In this document: positions 17,990 through 27,543 of the stretch, one piece after another
Position numbering within the stretch: position 1 is the first letter of the stretch
Layout of the letters: each line of letters starts with the position of its first letter
Origin: Myxococcaceae bacterium JPH2
Lineage (GTDB): Bacteria; Myxococcota; Myxococcia; Myxococcales; Myxococcaceae
Assembly (NCBI GenBank): GCA_016458225.1
Contig: JAEMGR010000001.1
Span: forward strand, 930,001-994,000
Direction: 5' to 3'
Length of the DNA stretch: 64,000 bases
The notes under the pieces: generated by a model
Databases searched by the model: none
Seen by the model: the letters and a program-made list of their open reading frames with translations, nothing else
Told to the model about the DNA's origin: nothing
Made by a program: the position numbers and the translations under genes

Positions 17990-18886
17990 CTAGCGCACTC
18001 GCGCGGGTTCCGGCTGCGCCAGCACCCAATCCGCGAACGACTTCGCCGCCGGTCTCAATCGCCGATGCGCGGGGTACACCACGAAGTACGAAAAGCGCGT
18101 GGTCATGGAAGGTCCAGGCAAGCGAACGAGCCGCCCATCCGCGAGATACGCCGCCGAGACGCGCTCACGCGCCAGCACCACGCCGAGTCCCTGGGTGGCC
18201 GCCATCAGCGCGGCGGACGTGTCGCTGAAGTGGAAGCGCTCGTCGATTCGCGCGTCCCTCACCCCCGCCGCGCGGAACCAGTCGTTCCAACCCTGCCGAG
18301 ACAGGTCGGCGATGAGCGGCAGCGCCGCGAGGTCCGCGGCCTCGCGCAAGCTCGCGAGCCCCGGCAGCACAGGCGAGGCCACGGGGAACAAGGCGTCGTC
18401 CATCAAGTGATGCGCGGTCAGTCCAGGCCAGGGGCCCTGCCCGTAGCGGATGGCGAGGTCCGCGCCGCCCTCGTCAAACCGCGCCAGCGCCGCCTCGGTG
18501 TCGACGTGCACGCGAATGCCCGGGTGCACCCGAACGAACGCGGGCAGACGCGGCAGCAGCCACCCATAGGCCAGCGAGTGCAGCATCGAGACGCGCACCC
18601 GCTCGGGCCAGTCCCGTCCCGCGAGCAGGTTGCGCATCACGCTGTCCATGTCGGACATCGCGGAGCTGGCCGCATCGGCGAGTTGGCGCCCCTGCGGCGT
18701 CAGCGCCACCCCGCGCGCGTGACGCTGAAACAGGACGAGCCCCAGCCGCGCCTCCAACTGGCGCACGTGGTGGCTGACCGCGCTGGCGGTCAGGTGCAGC
18801 TCCTTCGCCGCATGGGCGAAGTTCTGGTGGCGGGCGGCGGACTCAAACGCCGCCAGCGCGGGAAGCAGGTCCGTTCGCAGGGCCAA
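17990..18886 (-). CDS. LysR-family transcriptional regulator, GcvA-like
   Basis: 298 residues. The start is a TTG at 18886, supported by GAGG seven bases upstream. The N-terminal winged helix is clear (LLPALAAFESAARHQNFAHAAKELHLTASAVSHHVRQLE, shown here only to name it by its first and last parts); the remainder is the periplasmic-binding-like effector domain. The DLLPALAAFE and HHVRQLE features match the GcvA/AmpR branch. It is divergent from the EamA transporter gene with 135 bases between, so it probably controls that transporter as well as itself. Confidence 0.9.
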   Translation of the reverse strand: MALRTDLLPALAAFESAARHQNFAHAAKELHLTASAVSHHVRQLEARLGLVLFQRHARGVALTPQGRQLADAASSAMSDMDSVMRNLLAGRDWPERVRVSMLHSLAYGWLLPRLPAFVRVHPGIRVHVDTEAALARFDEGGADLAIRYGQGPWPGLTAHHLMDDALFPVASPVLPGLASLREAADLAALPLIADLSRQGWNDWFRAAGVRDARIDERFHFSDTSAALMAATQGLGVVLARERVSAAYLADGRLVRLPGPSMTTRFSYFVVYPAHRRLRPAAKSFADWVLAQPEPARVR

Positions 18887-19021
18887 GGGTGAGCCTCAAA
18901 TCTGGCTTGTGTCTGCCGCTCAGAGTACGCGCTTGTGGCCCGGACCGCGATATCCAGAATGCGCCGCGGACACCCAGCCCGTTAAACGTGTCGCCGCTTC
19001 CCTGAAACGGATCCCTCCCCC

Positions 19022-19924
19022 ATGAGCGCTCCCGCCCTCTCCCCCGCGACACCCGTCTCCCCCTCCCTCTCCACCTCCTGGCGCACCCCTCTCGAGTTGG
19101 GCGGACTGGCCGCCGTCTGGGGCGCGTCCTTCCTCTTCATGCGCATGGCCGCCAAGGACTTCGGCGCGCTGCCCCTGGTGGAGGTCCGGCTGGTGCTCGG
19201 GGCGCTCGTGCTGCTGCCCCTCCTGTGGCGCGCGCGCGCCGACTTCACGCTCGCGCGCTGGCCCATGTTGGCGCTGGTGGGCGCCATCAACTCGGCGGTG
19301 CCCTTCTCGCTGTTCGCCTGGGCCGCGCAGCGCGCACCCGCGGGCGTGGGCGCCATCACCAACAGCATGGCCGCGCTGTTCACCGCCCTCGTGGGCTTCG
19401 TGTTCTACGGCGAGCGCATCGGAACGCGGCGAGCGGTGGCGCTGGTCGCGGGCTTCGCGGGCGTGGTGGTCCTCGCGAGCGGGAAGGCGGCGGGGGCCAG
19501 CCTCGGCTGGGCGGCGGCGGCGGGTACCACGGCCGCGTTCCTGTATGGCATTGGCGCCAACCTGGTGCGCCGCAAGCTCACCGGACTGGCCCCGGGCGCG
19601 ATCGCCGCGGCGACGCTGCTCTGCGCCTCGCTGCTGCTGTCGCCCTTCGCGCTGCTCTCGTGGCCCGAGCACGCCATCCCGGCGAAGTCCTGGGCCGCCG
19701 CCGCGGGGCTCGGAGTGTTGTGCACCGGCATCGCCTACGCGGTGTTCTTCCGGCTCATCCAGCGCATCGGCGCGGCCCGAGCCGTCACGGTGACGTACAT
19801 CGTCCCGCTGTTCGGCGTGGCCTGGGCGTGGCTGCTGTTGGACGAGGCGGTGACGCCCAGTCTGGCGATCGCCGGCGTGCTCATCCTCGGCGGCGTGGTG
19901 CTGAGCCAGCGCGCGCCGGCCTGA
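19022..19924 (+). CDS. EamA/DMT-family transporter
   Basis: 300 residues with about ten hydrophobic helices arranged as two EamA repeats (roughly 25-155 and 165-298). Typical stretches are GGLAAVWGASFLFMRMA at the first helix, FYGERIG at the end of the first repeat and LFGVAWAWLLLDEAVTPS in the second. Drug/metabolite exporters of this class sit in the inner membrane and commonly export amino acids or metabolites; substrate cannot be read from sequence. Divergent from the LysR gene. It ends six bases before the convergent NagB-like gene. Confidence 0.9.
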   Translation: MSAPALSPATPVSPSLSTSWRTPLELGGLAAVWGASFLFMRMAAKDFGALPLVEVRLVLGALVLLPLLWRARADFTLARWPMLALVGAINSAVPFSLFAWAAQRAPAGVGAITNSMAALFTALVGFVFYGERIGTRRAVALVAGFAGVVVLASGKAAGASLGWAAAAGTTAAFLYGIGANLVRRKLTGLAPGAIAAATLLCASLLLSPFALLSWPEHAIPAKSWAAAAGLGVLCTGIAYAVFFRLIQRIGAARAVTVTYIVPLFGVAWAWLLLDEAVTPSLAIAGVLILGGVVLSQRAPA

Positions 19925-19930
19925 GCCGCC

Positions 19931-20677
19931 TCACCGCGGGCGGTGGTGCCGCACCCCGCGCGCCGCGGGCTCGTCCAACCAGACCTCCACGTCCCGGTGG
20001 AGCTGGAGGAAAGAGGCCGGACAGTGCGGCGTCACCGGCCCGTGCAGCATGGCGGTCACCGCCGCCGCCTTGCTCGCACCGAACGCGAGCAACACCACGC
20101 GCCGCGCCTGGAGGATGCTGGACACCCCCAAGGTCAGCGCCGCCATCGGCACGCGCGAGGGGTCGTCTCCGAACAACATGGCATTGGCCAGCCGCGTCTC
20201 GCGACTGAGGCGCGCGCGGTGACACGAGGCCACCAGCGACTCGCCCGGCTCGTTGAAGGCGATGTGTCCATTGGGGCCGATGCCCAACAGGAGCAGGTCC
20301 AGTCCCCCCACGGCGGCGAGCGCCGCGTCGTAACGGGCGCACTCGGCCTCGGCGTCCTCCGCGCTCCCATCGAGGAAGTGGATGCGCTCGGGCGAGAGGT
20401 TCACGTGATGAAACAGGTGCCGCTCCATGTACGCGCGGAAGCTGCCTGCGTCCTCGGGCGGCAGCCCCAGGAACTCGTCCAGGTTGAAGGTCACCACCCG
20501 CGAGAGGTCCAGCCCCCCGCGTCGCGTGAGCGCCACCAACTCCCGGTAGACGTTGAGCGGGGTGCGGCCGGTGGGCAGCCCCAGCACAAGGTCCGGCTGC
20601 AAACGCACCGCCTCCGCGAGACGGGCGGCACAGGCCTCGGCGGCTTCCTTCTCGGAGCTGAAGACACGCAGGTTCAC
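19931..20677 (-). CDS. nagB: Glucosamine-6-phosphate deaminase-like protein
   Basis: 248 residues from the GTG at 20677; the frame runs upstream, but family members begin at VNLRVFSS. NagB deaminates and isomerises glucosamine-6-phosphate to fructose-6-phosphate. Visible motifs: GLPTGRTPLNVY (phosphate binding), FNLDEFLGL with Asp67, and GIGPNGHIAFNEPG with His138 and Glu143. The Asn in GPNGH is found in Bacillus-type enzymes, where E. coli has Asp. It stands alone between an EamA gene and an amidase gene, without nagA or a PTS gene nearby. Confidence 0.85.
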   Translation of the reverse strand: MNLRVFSSEKEAAEACAARLAEAVRLQPDLVLGLPTGRTPLNVYRELVALTRRGGLDLSRVVTFNLDEFLGLPPEDAGSFRAYMERHLFHHVNLSPERIHFLDGSAEDAEAECARYDAALAAVGGLDLLLLGIGPNGHIAFNEPGESLVASCHRARLSRETRLANAMLFGDDPSRVPMAALTLGVSSILQARRVVLLAFGASKAAAVTAMLHGPVTPHCPASFLQLHRDVEVWLDEPAARGVRHHRPR

Positions 20678-20796
20678 GAGCGGCCCACAGCATAGGGCGC
20701 CCGCGCGTCCTTGCCGCGTCCATTCCCCTGGCTGGCGGGAAGAGGACAGAGCCGTCGGCGCCCCGTGGACAGAAGACGCGCTAGACTGCGGGCCAC

Positions 20797-22263
20797 ATGG
20801 ACCCCTTCGTGACACTCGACGCGACCGCGCAGGCGGAGCTCGTCCGCCGCAAGGAAGTCTCCGCGCTGGAGCTGGTGGACGCCGCCATTGCCCGCATCGA
20901 ACGGCTCAATCCCAAACTCAACGCCGTCACGCAGACCCAGTTCGAGCAGGCCCGCGACAAGGCGAAGCGCCCGCTCCCCCAAGGCCCCTTCACCGGCGTG
21001 CCCTTCCTCCTCAAGGACTTCCTGCTCGCGCAGGCGGGTGTCCCCCTCACGGGAGGCTCGCGCTTCTCGCGCGACTTCGTCCCCGACCACGACGCGGAGC
21101 TGCTCCAGCGCCAGCTTCGCACCGGGCTCGTCGTGCTCGGCAAGACGAACACCCCCGAGTTCGGCCTCTTGCCCACCACCGAGGGCGCGCTGCTGGGCGC
21201 GTGCAAGAACCCGTGGGACCTGGGGCGCACCGTCGGCGGCTCCAGTGGAGGCGCCGCCGCCGCGGTGGCCAGCGGCATGGTGCCCTTCGCGCACGCCGCC
21301 GATGGAGGTGGATCCATCCGCATCCCCGCCGCGTGTTGCGGCCTCTTCGGACTCAAGCCCACGCGAGGCCGCAATCCGCTCGGCCCCGAGCTGGCGGACC
21401 CGTATCACGCGCTCGTCGTGGAGCACGCCGTCACCCGCTCCGTGCGCGACAGCGCCGCGCTGCTCGACGCCACCGAGGGCGCGGATCCAGGCGCTCCCAC
21501 GCTGGCACCGCCCAAGACGCGCCCCTACTTGCAGGAAGTGGGGACGCCCCCTGGCCAGCTCCACATCGGACTCAAGTTGCGCAATGCCATGGGCGCGCCC
21601 ATCCACCCCGAGTGCCTGCTGGCCGTCAGTCAGGCCGCCAACCTGCTGGAGGAGCTGGGCCACATCGTCATCGAGGAGGAGACCCTCGATGACCTGAATC
21701 GGGTCGGCGTCCTCGCGGATCACTCCCTGCCGAACGAGGAATCCCTAAGCCTGCACTTCATGACGGTGTGGGCCGCGGGCGTCGTCTACACCATCGACAG
21801 CTTCGCGCAGCGCCTGGGCCGCACGCCCGGGCCCGAGCACTTCGAGCCCTTCACGTGGAGCCTGTATCAGTTCGGCCTCTCGCAGGGCCTGAGCGCGTTC
21901 CTCCAAGCCCAGGCGGAGCTGCAACGCTTCGCCCGCGCGCAGGCTCGGGCCTTCACCGACGTGGACGTCTGGCTCATGCCCACCGTGGCGGAGCCGCCTC
22001 CGGCGCTCGGCACCTTCGGCGCTCCGGCGGACGCGCCCCTCACGCCGCTGTTCCGCGCCGCGTCCTTCACGCCCTACAGCCCGCTGGCCAACCTCACCGG
22101 CCACCCCGCGATGAGCGTGCCCCTGCACTGGACGCCCGACGGGCTGCCCGTGGGCGTGCAGTTCCTGGGTCGGTTTGGCGGCGAGGCCACCCTCTTCCGG
22201 CTGGCCGCCCAGTTGGAAGCCGCCCAGCCCTGGGCCACGCGGCGTCCGCCCCTGTTCGGGTAG
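20797..22263 (+). CDS. Amidase signature family enzyme
   Basis: 488 residues. The amidase-signature triad is intact: Lys73 in FLLKDFL, the cis-Ser in [15 protein letters not shown] (~149-150), and the nucleophile Ser173 in [10 protein letters not shown]. Length and layout match 6-aminohexanoate-cyclic-dimer hydrolase/GatA relatives that hydrolyse small amides; no gatB or gatC is nearby, so it is unlikely to be the tRNA amidotransferase subunit. Cytoplasmic, with no signal peptide. It precedes pfk on the same strand with an 82-base gap. Confidence 0.9.
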   Translation: MDPFVTLDATAQAELVRRKEVSALELVDAAIARIERLNPKLNAVTQTQFEQARDKAKRPLPQGPFTGVPFLLKDFLLAQAGVPLTGGSRFSRDFVPDHDAELLQRQLRTGLVVLGKTNTPEFGLLPTTEGALLGACKNPWDLGRTVGGSSGGAAAAVASGMVPFAHAADGGGSIRIPAACCGLFGLKPTRGRNPLGPELADPYHALVVEHAVTRSVRDSAALLDATEGADPGAPTLAPPKTRPYLQEVGTPPGQLHIGLKLRNAMGAPIHPECLLAVSQAANLLEELGHIVIEEETLDDLNRVGVLADHSLPNEESLSLHFMTVWAAGVVYTIDSFAQRLGRTPGPEHFEPFTWSLYQFGLSQGLSAFLQAQAELQRFARAQARAFTDVDVWLMPTVAEPPPALGTFGAPADAPLTPLFRAASFTPYSPLANLTGHPAMSVPLHWTPDGLPVGVQFLGRFGGEATLFRLAAQLEAAQPWATRRPPLFG

Positions 22264-22345
22264 CAGGGGGACGCTGTGCCCCCTGGCGGGCGCTCGGGCA
22301 ATCGGTCCTCACGGAACTGGCACCGGGCGCGATAGAACGTCCCCC

Positions 22346-23383
22346 ATGAAAGTCGCCGTGCTCACTGGCGGGGGAGACTGCCCCGGCCTCAACGCCGTCA
22401 TCCGAGCCATCGTCCGTCGTGCCAGCGAGCACGGTATTGAAATGATGGGCCTGCGCGATGGCTGGAAGGGATTGCTGGACGACAATCACTTCCGCCTCAC
22501 GCGAGAGACCACCTCCGGCATCCTGCACCGCGGTGGCACCATCCTCGGCACCTCGCGCGTCAACCCGTTCAAGGTGGAGAACGGCCTGGAGCGCGTGAAG
22601 CGCGCCGTGGAGCGCAATGGCATCCACGCCATCATCGCCATCGGCGGCGAGGGCACCCTGTCCGCCGCCACGCGCATGTCCCAGGAGGGCCTGCGCATCG
22701 TCGGCGTGCCGAAGACCATCGACAACGACCTCAACGGCACGGACTTCACCTTCGGCTTCGACACGGCGGTGAGCATCGCCACCGAGGCGGTGGACCGGCT
22801 CCACTCCACCGCCGAGTCCCACAAGCGCGTCATCGTCTGCGAGGTGATGGGCCGGCACGTCGGGTGGATCGCCACCTACGCGGGCATCGCGGGCGGCGCG
22901 GACGTCATCCTCGTGCCAGAGATTCCCGCGGACCTGGAGCGCGTCGCGCAGCACATCCAGCGCCGACATGCCGGCGGGCGCTCCTTCTCCATCGTCGTGG
23001 TGGCCGAGGGCACCCGCATCAAGATGGCGGCGGACCAGGGTGAGCAGCTCATCACCACCGGCTCGCTGGACGAGGCCGGCCGGCCTCGGCTGGGCGGCGT
23101 GGGCAATCTCATCGCGGCGGAGATCGAGCGGCGCACGGGCTTCGAGACGCGCGTGTCCGTGCTGGGCCACATCCAGCGCGGCGGCGCCCCCACGGCCCAC
23201 GACCGCGTGCTGGCCACCCGCTATGGCGTGCATGCCTGCGACATGGTGGCCCGCGGCGAGTTCGGGAAGATGGCCGCGCTGCGCGGCAATGAGATTGTCA
23301 GCGAGGAGCTGTCCGTCGCGACCCGCGAACTCAAGCAGGTGCCGCGCTCGTTCTTCGAGGTCGCCCAGGTGTTCTTCGGCTGA
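22346..23383 (+). CDS. pfkA: 6-phosphofructokinase
   Basis: 345 residues from the ATG at 22346. Phosphorylates fructose-6-phosphate in glycolysis. Motifs: GGGDCPGLN (8-16), IGGEGTLSAA (99-108), PKTIDNDL (122-129, catalytic Asp126), EVMGR, and RRGGAPTAHDR-like near the C-terminus. At the donor-discriminating positions it has Gly103 (ATP-type, E. coli Gly104) but Lys123 (PPi-type, E. coli Gly124), and Glu102 replaces the usual Asp. This mixed signature is found in other ATP-dependent groups. The myxobacterial Pkn4 kinase is known to phosphorylate a PFK, but no kinase gene is adjacent here. Confidence 0.92.
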   Translation: MKVAVLTGGGDCPGLNAVIRAIVRRASEHGIEMMGLRDGWKGLLDDNHFRLTRETTSGILHRGGTILGTSRVNPFKVENGLERVKRAVERNGIHAIIAIGGEGTLSAATRMSQEGLRIVGVPKTIDNDLNGTDFTFGFDTAVSIATEAVDRLHSTAESHKRVIVCEVMGRHVGWIATYAGIAGGADVILVPEIPADLERVAQHIQRRHAGGRSFSIVVVAEGTRIKMAADQGEQLITTGSLDEAGRPRLGGVGNLIAAEIERRTGFETRVSVLGHIQRGGAPTAHDRVLATRYGVHACDMVARGEFGKMAALRGNEIVSEELSVATRELKQVPRSFFEVAQVFFG

Positions 23384-23436
23384 CCCGACATCCGGTAGCA
23401 TCGGCGCCCTGACCCCCACGCCAAGGGATGGTGCCG

Positions 23437-25083
23437 ATGCTCACCGGCCGCATGATGGACTTTCCGCTCACGCTGACCCACTTCCTGGAGCGTGCGCGCA
23501 CGTACTTCGCCCGCTCGGAGATTGTCAGCCGCAACCCGGACAAGTCCTTGCATCGCTATACGTACGCGGACTTCTACCGGCGCACGTGTCAGCTCGCCCA
23601 TGCCCTGACGAAACTGGGAGTGAAGCAGGGCGACCGGGTGGCCACCCTGAGCTGGAATCACTATCGTCACCTGGAGGTGTATTTCGGCGTGCCCGCCATG
23701 GGCGCGGTGATGCACACGCTGAACCTCCGCCTGCACCCCACGGACCTGGGCTACATCGCGCGCCACGCCGAGGACCAGGTCGTCATCGTGGACCGCTCTC
23801 TGCTCCCCCTGCTGGAGAAGTTCCAGGCCGCGGTGCCCTCGCTGAAGCATGTCATCGTCGTCCCGGATGACGGGCCCGTGCCCGAGGGCATGCTCGACTA
23901 CGAGAAGCTGCTGGGGCCCGAGCCCACCCACTTCGACTTCCCCCGCCTGGACGAGAACACCGCCGCGGCGCTCTGCTACACGTCCGGCACCACGGGCAAC
24001 CCCAAGGGCGTGCTCTACAGCCACCGCTCCACGGTGCTGCACACGCTGGTGTGCTGTCTTCCCGAGGTGCTCGGGCTGCGCGAAGCGGACACCGTGCTCC
24101 CGGTGGTGCCCATGTTCCACGCGGCGGCCTGGGGGCTCCCCTTCGACTGCGTGGCCACCGGCGCGAAGATTGTCTTTCCCGGACCGCACCTGGACCCGCC
24201 ATCGCTGCTCGACTTGATGGCCGAGGAGAAGGTGACCATCGCCGGAGGCGTGCCCACCATCTGGCTGGGCATCCTCGCCCTGCTCGACCGCGAGCCGACG
24301 CGCTGGGACCTCCACGCCATGCGCACCATGGTGATTGGTGGCTCGGCCGCGCCGCCGTCGCTCATTGATGGCTTCCGCAAGCGCCACGACCTGGAGGTGC
24401 TGCACGCCTGGGGCATGACGGAGATGAACCCCCTGGGCACGCTGGCGCGGCTCAAGGGAGACCTGCACCACGCCACCCCCGAGGCCCAGCTCGCGGCCAA
24501 TGCCTCGCAGGGCTTCCCCGTGCCCTTCGTGGAGACGCGCCACGTGAGCGACACCGGAGAAGTGCTGCCCTGGGACAACGCGACCATGGGCGAGCTGGAG
24601 GTGCGCGGGCCCTGGGTGGCGGCCTCCTATTTCAGCAACGAGGGCGGGGACCGCTTCTCCTCGGATGGTTGGTTCAAGACAGGCGATGTGGTCACCATCG
24701 ACCCCGAGGGGTACCTGCACATCACCGACCGCAGCAAGGATGTCATCAAGTCGGGAGGTGAGTGGATCAGCTCCGTGGCGTTGGAGAACGCGCTGATGAG
24801 CCACCCGGCCGTGCTGGAGGCCGCGGTGTTCGCGGGCCGGCACCCGCGCTGGGATGAGCGTCCGCTGGCCGCGGTCGTGTTCAAACAAGGACAGCAGGCC
24901 ACGAAGGAGGAGCTGGCCGCGCACCTGGAGAAGCTCGTCACCAAGTGGTGGCTGCCGGACGACTATTTGTTCATCCCCCAGATTCCGCGGACCTCCACTG
25001 GCAAGTTCCTCAAGACGAAGCTGCGCGAGGACTTCGGCGATCACCTGCTCAAGGCGTCGGGCACCGCCTCCTCGGGCAGCTGA
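23437..25083 (+). CDS. Long-chain fatty acid CoA ligase (AMP-binding enzyme)
   Basis: 548 residues from the ATG at 23437, which has AAGGGA at a good distance; the ATG at 23428 is an alternative. Adenylate-forming enzyme that activates a carboxylic acid with ATP and couples it to CoA. Motifs: P-loop YTSGTTGNPKG (~181-191), HAWGMTEMNP (A5), GWFKTGDV (A7), DRSKDVIKSGGEWIS (A8), and the A10 Lys in RTSTGKFLK. The MMDFPLTLTHFLERA start and length match FadD-like medium/long-chain ligases. Monocistronic as far as can be seen. Confidence 0.9.
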   Translation: MLTGRMMDFPLTLTHFLERARTYFARSEIVSRNPDKSLHRYTYADFYRRTCQLAHALTKLGVKQGDRVATLSWNHYRHLEVYFGVPAMGAVMHTLNLRLHPTDLGYIARHAEDQVVIVDRSLLPLLEKFQAAVPSLKHVIVVPDDGPVPEGMLDYEKLLGPEPTHFDFPRLDENTAAALCYTSGTTGNPKGVLYSHRSTVLHTLVCCLPEVLGLREADTVLPVVPMFHAAAWGLPFDCVATGAKIVFPGPHLDPPSLLDLMAEEKVTIAGGVPTIWLGILALLDREPTRWDLHAMRTMVIGGSAAPPSLIDGFRKRHDLEVLHAWGMTEMNPLGTLARLKGDLHHATPEAQLAANASQGFPVPFVETRHVSDTGEVLPWDNATMGELEVRGPWVAASYFSNEGGDRFSSDGWFKTGDVVTIDPEGYLHITDRSKDVIKSGGEWISSVALENALMSHPAVLEAAVFAGRHPRWDERPLAAVVFKQGQQATKEELAAHLEKLVTKWWLPDDYLFIPQIPRTSTGKFLKTKLREDFGDHLLKASGTASSGS

Positions 25084-25168
25084 CCGCGGATTGGCTCGGC
25101 GCGGCCCTCAACAGAGGCGACCGCGCCGGCCGCACCGCGCACCGGCACGGGTGTAGAACGGGGAGCGC

Positions 25169-25687
25169 ATGCCCACCGTCAAGCAACTGCGCCCCTTCGC
25201 CCGTGCCCCTCTGGCCAGTTTCCTGGATGCCTCCGGCGCGGTGGTCCTCATCCAGCAGCCGCCCGAGCCCGTCTTCCAGCAGGTGGCCCTGCGCCTGGCC
25301 CAGGCCCGCACCGTGGGCATGGCGCACCGCTCCCGCCTCGTCGAGCGACTGCTCGTCATGCTCCAGGGCTTCGACGCGCTGAACGTCCATTTCCTCCGTC
25401 CGGACCACGACGGCCAGGAGCTGACCGTGGGCCGATTGGAGGACTGCAAGCTGGTCGTCCATGACCCCTCCGTCTCCAAGCTCCATGCCGTGCTGCGTTG
25501 GCACGCCGCGGCGCACACCTGCTCCGTGCGCGACTCTGGCTCCATGAATGGCACGTGGCTCAACACCCGCTCGCTGAACGAGGGTGAGGAGTGGATGCTC
25601 AATGATGGCGATGCCTTGGGCTTCGGTGACGCGCAGTTCCTCTTCCTCCGCGCCGAGACACTCCACGCCCATCTCCAGGCAGGGTGA
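25169..25687 (+). CDS. FHA domain protein
   Basis: 172 residues. The N-terminal ~70 residues are helical and unassigned; residues ~73-160 form a forkhead-associated domain with GR at 88-89, the SxxH motif (Ser103, His106), and SMNGTWLN (Asn127). FHA domains bind phosphothreonine, so this protein probably reads the output of a Ser/Thr kinase; myxobacteria have many. Cytoplasmic, no other domain. It lies 85 bases after the acyl-CoA ligase gene on the same strand. Confidence 0.85.
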   Translation: MPTVKQLRPFARAPLASFLDASGAVVLIQQPPEPVFQQVALRLAQARTVGMAHRSRLVERLLVMLQGFDALNVHFLRPDHDGQELTVGRLEDCKLVVHDPSVSKLHAVLRWHAAAHTCSVRDSGSMNGTWLNTRSLNEGEEWMLNDGDALGFGDAQFLFLRAETLHAHLQAG

Positions 25688-25802
25688 GCGCGTCTGACAT
25701 TGCGCGTCATCATTCTGTCGACACCGTTTGATTCTGTCGGCGCCACAAAATTAACACACTTGGAGTCAAGTCCAACCCGGAGGGGGTTTGGACAGACAAC
25801 TC

Positions 25803-25826
25803 GTTGCGTCATTCGTGAGACGCAAC
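25803..25826. promoter_or_regulatory. Inverted repeat upstream of the effector-like hydrolase
   Basis: GTTGCGTC and GACGCAAC form a perfect 8-bp inverted repeat with an 8-base centre, 67 bases upstream of the hydrolase ATG. The surrounding 150 bases are unusually AT-rich for this window. Operator or leader hairpin; no known factor can be named. Confidence 0.4.
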
Positions 25827-25893
25827 TCGTGGAGGTTGATCCAGGAGAATTGGAAATCGTTGTCACTTTTCATCCAATTCCGCAGGAGCTTCC

Positions 25894-26838
25894 ATGAACC
25901 CCCTCGAGCGCGGCCGTAACATCCTCAACCGGGTCCGGACCGGTGCTGAGCACGCTGTCGACAACGTGAAGCACACGGTGCAGAACACCGCGCACCAGGT
26001 CGCCGAGGGTGGTCGCAAGGTCGGGCAGGCGGTCGACGCCTTCGAGCACAAGGTGGAGGCGAAGGCCACCACGGTGAAGGAGCTGTTCGGCAAGGGGAGC
26101 CAGCCGGACCGCAAGTACGACGGCCAGTTCGTGGGTGCGGGGGGCCAGACGTTCCCGCCCAACACGCCGCTGTCGTCCATCCCGGGCGTGACGCCGCGCA
26201 ACAACCCGAACCCGAAGGAGACCGTGGTCTACGTCAACGGCATCCTGACGGAGAAGGCGACCCAGTCCTACACGCTCCAGGAGATCGCCGACAAGACGGG
26301 GGCGAAGGCCATTGGCATCCACAACTCCACGGAGGGCGCCGTCGCGGACGTCATCCAGTGCGCCAAGGACAAGCTCGATAAGGGCAAGAACCCGGCGGTG
26401 GACACGCTGGCGGACACGCTCTACTCGGAGCTGAAGGCCGGGCGCTCGGTGCACGTCATGGCGCACAGCCAGGGCGGTCTCATCACCAGCCGCGCGCTGG
26501 GTGACGTGGCCCGCCGGCTGCGCATCGAAGATGGGCTGTCCCAGGCGGACGTGGAGAAGACCATGTCCAAGCTGAACGTGGAGACGTTCGGCGCGGCGGC
26601 CATGTCCTATCCGGACGGCCCCAACTACGTGCACTACGTCAACACGAAGGACATCGTGCCGGGCGCGTTCGGCCTGGGCGACGGCAAGGGCCTGGACGAG
26701 TTCCTCCACCACCCCGGCAAGGGCGCCGTGGTGCACCGCTTCACGGAGAGCGGCAGCCCCGTGCAGGCGCACTCCATCGACACCACGTACCTCAACCACC
26801 GCGTCCCGTTCGACCAGGCGCGCGCGGGCAAGTTCTAA
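25894..26838 (+). CDS. Alpha/beta hydrolase with amphipathic N-terminal helix
   Basis: 314 residues; AGGAG at 25884-25888 fixes the start. Residues 1-65 form a charged amphipathic helix or coiled coil (AEHAVDNVKHTVQNTAHQVAEG); residues ~108-300 form the hydrolase with strand ETVVYVNGIL, nucleophile AHSQGG (Ser192), and a late His in FTESG...AHSIDT. There is no signal peptide. The helical leader resembles late-embryogenesis-like or effector leader segments. It may be a lipase-type toxin, but no immunity gene is evident; it is followed convergently by the mtnA operon. Confidence 0.7.
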   Translation: MNPLERGRNILNRVRTGAEHAVDNVKHTVQNTAHQVAEGGRKVGQAVDAFEHKVEAKATTVKELFGKGSQPDRKYDGQFVGAGGQTFPPNTPLSSIPGVTPRNNPNPKETVVYVNGILTEKATQSYTLQEIADKTGAKAIGIHNSTEGAVADVIQCAKDKLDKGKNPAVDTLADTLYSELKAGRSVHVMAHSQGGLITSRALGDVARRLRIEDGLSQADVEKTMSKLNVETFGAAAMSYPDGPNYVHYVNTKDIVPGAFGLGDGKGLDEFLHHPGKGAVVHRFTESGSPVQAHSIDTTYLNHRVPFDQARAGKF

Positions 26839-26868
26839 CCCGCGCGCGTCCTCGGCCCGGCCCGCGCG

Positions 26869-27543
26869 TCAGTCCTGGGAGTCTTCAGGGAGCGCGGGCT
26901 GCTGGCCGTAGGTCTTGAAGCGGTCGATGACGCGCGTCATCTCCGCGCCGTCGAGCACCACGGGCGTGCCCACCTGGAGGGCGCGCCAGTACATGGCGGC
27001 CAGCGTCTCCACCTCCACCGCCAGCTTGAAGGCCGCGGGCAGGTCCACGCCCAGCACCACGAGGCCGTGGTTGGCCAGGAGGCAGGCCTTGCGCCCCTCC
27101 AGCGCGGCCAGGGTGTTCTGCGCCAGCTCCGCCGAGCCGAACGTGGCGTACTCCGCGCAGCGCACGTCCGTGCCCCCCGCCGCGGAGATCATGTAGTGGA
27201 ACGCGGGGATGCTCTTGCGCAGACACGCGAGCGTCGTGCTGAACATGGAATGCGTGTGGAGCACCGCGCCCATGTCCTGCCGCGCCGCGAGCAGGTCGCG
27301 GTGGAGCTGCCATTCCGAGGACGGACGTCGCCGGCCCTCGTGGCTCCCGTCGAAGCGCATGAACACGAGGTCCTCGGGGACGAGCGCGTCGTAGTCCATG
27401 CCGGTGGGGGTGAGCAGGAAGCCGCCCGCCACGCGCACGCTCAGGTTCCCCGAGGTGCCCTGGTTGAGGCCCGCGCTGTTCATCCGCCGCGCGGTGGCGA
27501 TCATCGCCTCGCGCAGCGCCCGGTGCTCACCCTCCCCCGTCAC
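26869..27543 (-). CDS. Class II aldolase, FucA-like; candidate methylthioribulose-phosphate aldolase
   Basis: 224 residues from the GTG at 27543, which overlaps the mtnA stop (GTGA). Zinc-dependent class II aldolase/adducin fold: Glu77 in PSSEWQ, metal ligands His96 and His98 in LHTHS, third His159 in ANHGL. The stretches IPAFHYMISAAGG and FKTYGQ follow E. coli L-fuculose-phosphate aldolase closely rather than MtnB. Coupling to mtnA suggests it acts on 5-methylthioribulose-1-phosphate, as the Ald2 enzymes of the DHAP shunt do (products DHAP and methylthioacetaldehyde). A fuculose-phosphate role cannot be excluded. Confidence 0.8.
   Translation of the reverse strand: MTGEGEHRALREAMIATARRMNSAGLNQGTSGNLSVRVAGGFLLTPTGMDYDALVPEDLVFMRFDGSHEGRRRPSSEWQLHRDLLAARQDMGAVLHTHSMFSTTLACLRKSIPAFHYMISAAGGTDVRCAEYATFGSAELAQNTLAALEGRKACLLANHGLVVLGVDLPAAFKLAVEVETLAAMYWRALQVGTPVVLDGAEMTRVIDRFKTYGQQPALPEDSQD

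Noticed and set aside
22094-23419. Long minus-strand frames opposite pfkA and the acyl-CoA ligase
   Set aside because: They are mirror frames of high-GC3 genes with His/Arg/Ala-rich nonsense composition.
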